Shown piece by piece: positions 60,084-64,000 of a DNA stretch of 64,000 nt; position 1 is the first letter of the stretch, and each line of letters begins with the position of its first letter. The notes below the pieces were generated by a model. The model had not been told where the DNA came from. It worked only from the letters and a program-made list of their open reading frames with translations, and did not search any database. Made by a program: the position numbers and the translations under genes. Source of the stretch: Stichopus chloronotus (Eukaryota > Echinodermata > Holothuroidea > Aspidochirotida > Stichopodidae); the NCBI GenBank assembly GCA_021234535.1, contig CM037840.1, positions 610,697-674,696 of the forward strand. The letters are read 5' to 3'.

Positions 60084-63000
60084 CTAGAGAGTCTTCAATT
60101 TGCTACTGTGTTTCAAATAGTCTAAAATTCCGTTAATATCTTGGTCATTCATTTCTCTTCCTCTCTCTGTTTGTATGTACATCGTCTCTGCTGTTGGGAG
60201 GATTGGCACAGACAGACCAGACCAGAGGATGATATTAGTACCATCTTCATCAACCTCCTTAAAGGAGGAGACTAGACTCACCGTATGAATTCGAATCGGA
60301 GTAGCAGTCTGAGAAATAAATAAAAAAAATATAATAGCCTCCATTTATCAACAACATCACCAAAAAAAAAAATAATAATAATAGTAATAAGTAACTGCAT
60401 TATAGATAGGCCTATGTTTTGCATTGTATCTTTAAACAGGACACCGTACTAAATTTTAATATTTTAATCTTATTAAACACTGTCTTATTTGACATTGTAT
60501 GTTCACGAGATTGTTTGTCAGGAAAAACGATTACTTTAAGATTTAAAGTTTCCTTAAACATTTTGACAGGGGTAATTTAAAGTGGAGTAGGTAAGGCGAA
60601 GCGTTAGTTGTCGTCCATGACGCTGACAGTGACTTAATTGCTGTATTTAATCACTACATTCAAGTTCGTTTAGTGTAGATTATACTCACGTCATGTCCTC
60701 GGGATGCCTTCACCAGGAGGTCTATGACTGAACCCTGTACTAACTTATCGCGGCTACTGTCGATGACCACAGGACCAGAACACAACGATCTTATGTCCTC
60801 ATCATCTTCAGGCTGAAAAGGGAATATAATGTTACACGCATGGAAATTACGTTTCAATTTCAAGTTTCAACTTGAAAGCAAAACATGATTATAAAATATT
60901 AATACAAAATACAATTAAATTTCGGCAATGTAGGAGTCGTGGGACTAGAAGAAGTAAAGTAAATACTTCACAAGTCTGTCTCCAAGAAAAAAGGAAAACA
61001 AAACAATTGAGCTTTCGTAGAATCATAATTAGATTACTATTAGAAAAATCGAGACTTGGTTCTAAAAATACAAGCGAAAATAATGTAATTGAAAGACTGA
61101 AAGTTGGACATAACTCAGTATAATCGATAAACATACTATACTAGTGTTGTAATACTAAATTGTCTTGGAAGTGAGACACGCAGTCAAAGTAACTCAACAT
61201 TTACTTTAAAGTAAATTAACTTAAAAATGAAAATGCAAGCAGTCAGCTTTTATTCATAATTATGCAATATCGAAGGACACATTTGGAGGAACTATGAAAA
61301 TAAAGTTAACGTGAAGTCTGTCTCCCAACTACCAGACATCTTCCTTCAAATAAAAATTGAGCCTTGCAATAGCACGTAAGTGTCATTGTGTCAAATTATT
61401 AATATCCAGACTTTAACAATAAGGTTTTATTTAGACGTATCTTATCATGAAGTAAGAGCATGGAACTAATACGTATGGAGTAAAAGCAGCTTATAACCTT
61501 GGGAGTTATGATCTGTCAGTTCCGACATCCAAAGCTCAAAGCCCTCATTCTCTGGACAAAGGACTATAATCCAGGATCACTTAAAGATAAGCAACTGTTG
61601 TAGACAAGATCTTTCGCCACGTATAACAATACCGTGTTGGTTTCGTCGTAACTTTTAAGTAATACTAGAAGAGGTTCCGGAGAGTGCGCACATACGCCAT
61701 ACATTTTACAAACTAAGTAAGGATCTTCTTTTACGGTAGCATTAGTTTTGTTGTCAGGAAGGATCCGGAAAAATCGAAAATTTACGCAAAGTTTCTCCGT
61801 TCTCGTAGTCTAGAAAATATTAACGATCGAGAAATAGAAGGTAGTGCTGGAACAAAATGTCATTTATTCTTTATTTGTGGGTTACAAATGTAGAGGCGAC
61901 TGTAGACTGCGTATTGATTACTACGAAATATTCTCTTTATTAATAAACTGCGCATTGTGTTTTGAGAAATTCTTTTCCATTTTCTGATGTGTAAGCTATG
62001 ACAACAGTCGTTCTTTTCATATACCATCACAGTTTTGGACCTCTGTTTGTCGAAACAGATGAAGGAAGTTCAAAGGGATGACCTGGAGCAATGGGACACA
62101 GGAACTGTCAGATTAGAAAGATTAGGTACTGAATGGATTTGTAAAGGGATTCATGAATATATGTGATTCAAGGTAACATTGGGGTTGAATCGTACATTAC
62201 CCCTTATACCCATTAATACTTGATTTATTTTATTAGCAAAACGTCCAACTTTGACTTTCTTCGAACGATTTATAATCCTATGGTTGATGTTCGCTTGAAC
62301 TGACACGAACAGATTACTATATATAGCACGTTACCATGCACCATGCAAGTGGCATATTTGAACTTAAATTGTCATTTACAGATTTTCAAAGTACTGAAAA
62401 TACCATCGATGATAAATAGGATTGTTTTTAATAGATGTACGTCGATTTCAAATTAGAGGTACACTTCAAAGATTTGAATGGGTATATTTAGAATTAGATT
62501 GACATATTAAAATTTAAAAGTGCACATTGATGATTAAAATTGGTATAGCCTATATCAGTTTAAGACGATGATATGGAAAAAAAAAAACCAAATTGGTATA
62601 TGTCAACTTAAATCGATGATATGGAAACTTAAATTGGTGTACGTCAATTTAAATCGGTGTATGTCGACTTTACGTGATTTGATGTAGAAGACCCCACTCC
62701 TCTCGCATAGCAAGTCACAGTATCAAATCAATGTGCTCTTGCACACACAGATGGGATGCGATGACTGGTGATTATGGAAACCTTAGGGACGGCCACAATG
62801 TAACAATCTACCCATCAATCTCTAGGCCAGATTGGAAATACCGGACCGTTGAAGATTATAAAGCGACCCTGTAATATCTATTAACAATGTATTGTCAGCT
62901 TATAATGTATATCTCTACCAGAAACATGGCATTGATTTGGTCGGCTTTTCCAAAGCCTCTTCATTAATGTCCATGTGTTTCATTACTCCTTCGTCTATAA

Positions 63001-63702
63001 AAGAAGTCAACATGAGGTAACATTGTAAGTTATTAGAAACTAACTGTGAACATGATCGAACATGTCACTAACAAACAAACAAACCTTCTCCCATTGTCCA
63101 CGCTCGAAATTAAATAACTGAGCTTCATTCACAGATATTACTGAAAGAAAAAAAAGGAAATTAGAATATTGATTAAGATATTAAATGAAATTAAGCATTA
63201 TATTCGAAATACGATTTTGACGTATCGATCGATACACTGACATATTGCTCTTTTTCCGCCTTTGCTTATGGGGAAGTACGACGTGTCATTATAGTTTTAT
63301 ACAGATAGACCTAAGCATATTAATTGCGATACTTCACTTCCCAGTTAGAAAGTTATGAAAGGCTTGAATCTCCTCATCAGTTGCATTTGAAGCTACGATC
63401 ATTCAGGATAAGAAGTCTTGCTCAACTGACCTACATTAGTACATGCACTTTCCACAAGTTGCTTTTATGGTGGTCAAGCAATTCCAGCTGAAGACTACTG
63501 AGTTAACGTTATTCTTTACAGTATGGTATCGGTGTAGTGAACGAGTAAGTTACCAACTGTGTATAGCAGTGCATTACTTATGTAGGAGTGACATCATTGT
63601 GTGGATGATTGGGTGCCTTACTGGTCACACTTCCTACATACCTACAGCTTGGTACTTACCCCACCAATCTAGACACGACCGGGATTGACTTTCCATTTGC
63701 AT
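60084..63702 (-). CDS. Four-exon gene, unknown function
   Basis: The model joins 63660-63702, 63085-63140, 60690-60812 and 60084-60308 on the minus strand into about 148 codons ending in TAA. The junctions have GT/AG ends: donors GG|GTAAGT, AAG|GTTTGT and GAC|GTGAGT; acceptors ctttcag, cccttttcag and atttctcag. Phases agree (1, 0, 0). Exon 2 reads 'ISVNEAQLFNFERGQWEK', exon 3 is acidic at its start ('PEDDEDIRSLCSG'), and exon 4 ends 'INGILDYLKHSSKLKTL'. No signal peptide or membrane segment is evident; I do not recognise the fold. Exon 1 is the weakest part: its ATG is one of two nearby, and the frame is open further upstream, so the true 5' end may lie elsewhere. Exon 2 has paralogues at 33.1 and 57.6 kb. 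Confidence 0.55.
62395..62675 (+). repeat. Degenerate minisatellite inside an intron
   Basis: Loose repeats of 'ttaaattggtgtatgtcaa' and 'atcgatgatatggaaa' in the large intron between exons 2 and 3 of the 60 kb gene. They are best ordered in the last 120 bases. Confidence 0.55.
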
Positions 63703-64000
63703 TAAAATTTTTAGAGAGCACACAGCCGGAGACGAATCGTGAGTGATTCCACAATTTAACGTACATCTATGTTATTAAGCAGTAAGCATCGATTACACCG
63801 TAATGATTTTGGTTAGGGGATGGCCTAATGTTAATTACGATTATCATTTAGAGACTCAGTTAAGTTTAGGGTGTGAAGAATACACTCCTGTGTTAGGCTG
63901 TTGTCCGTTTCACCATTATAGTCTGGAGTCAAATTATAAAAACTGTGTCATTCTCCTGTGAGTGAGACGGTTCAGATTAAGTTGCCTTTTGACAGTACAA
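63703..64000. other. Upstream of the 60 kb gene, no further gene seen
   Basis: It probably holds the 5' UTR or promoter of the minus-strand gene, or an intron if exon 1 is not the first. No TATA-like or CCAAT-like signal was convincing. Confidence 0.35.

Noticed and set aside
62919..62994. Exon-like block with AG and GT edges between exons 2 and 3 of the 60 kb gene
   Set aside because: Only one frame is open, and its phases fit neither neighbouring exon; including it would introduce stops.
1..64000. CRISPR arrays, operons, phage or integrated viral genes
   Set aside because: Nothing in the window supports them. The spaced repeats are microsatellites, minisatellites or transposons, and the genes are spliced animal genes.

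Overview
This is a eukaryotic (animal) genomic window: AT-rich, gene-poor, with spliced genes, GT/AG introns, long intergenic repeats, microsatellites and many small inverted-repeat transposons. The best-preserved genes are TRIM-type E3 ubiquitin ligases (RING, two B-boxes, coiled coil, C-terminal beta-propeller) whose whole coding sequence sits in one exon. That style, and my memory of very similar predicted proteins, points to an echinoderm, most likely a sea cucumber (holothuroid). The species call is inference.

Layout. 1-6.8 kb: no clear gene; a tRNA-derived SINE-like element and a 1.4 kb element with long terminal inverted repeats. 6.8-14.0 kb: a degenerate tandem repeat array, each full unit carrying a TGACGTCA palindrome, ending in an inverted unit. 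15.9-22.1 kb: segmental copy A, an intact TRIM gene plus 4 kb of 3' flank. 22.1-27.2 kb: (ATC)n, a foldback-like element, a solo element terminus and a Penelope-like fragment. 27.3-31.45 kb: copy B, the same 3' flank but only the last ~75 codons of the TRIM gene, fused in frame to a second Penelope-like fragment. 32.3-33.6 kb: a decayed piece of another gene family. 33.7-41.5 kb: copy C, a second intact TRIM gene, its 3' flank split by a TA-flanked composite transposon. 43.6-51.9 kb: TRIM 5' exon regions and two TRIM pseudogenes, one with scrambled internal order. 52-60 kb: mostly unassigned sequence, a TA-flanked MITE and a second decayed relative of the 60 kb gene. 60.1-63.7 kb: a four-exon minus-strand gene of unknown function whose splice phases agree.

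Every recognised gene and gene remnant lies on the minus strand. The window reads as a TRIM cluster undergoing birth and death by segmental duplication: two intact ligases, one 3' stub and two pseudogenes, with transposon sequence at several breakpoints. I found no prokaryote-type operon, CRISPR or viral system. All positions and similarities were read by eye; no alignment or database search was run.
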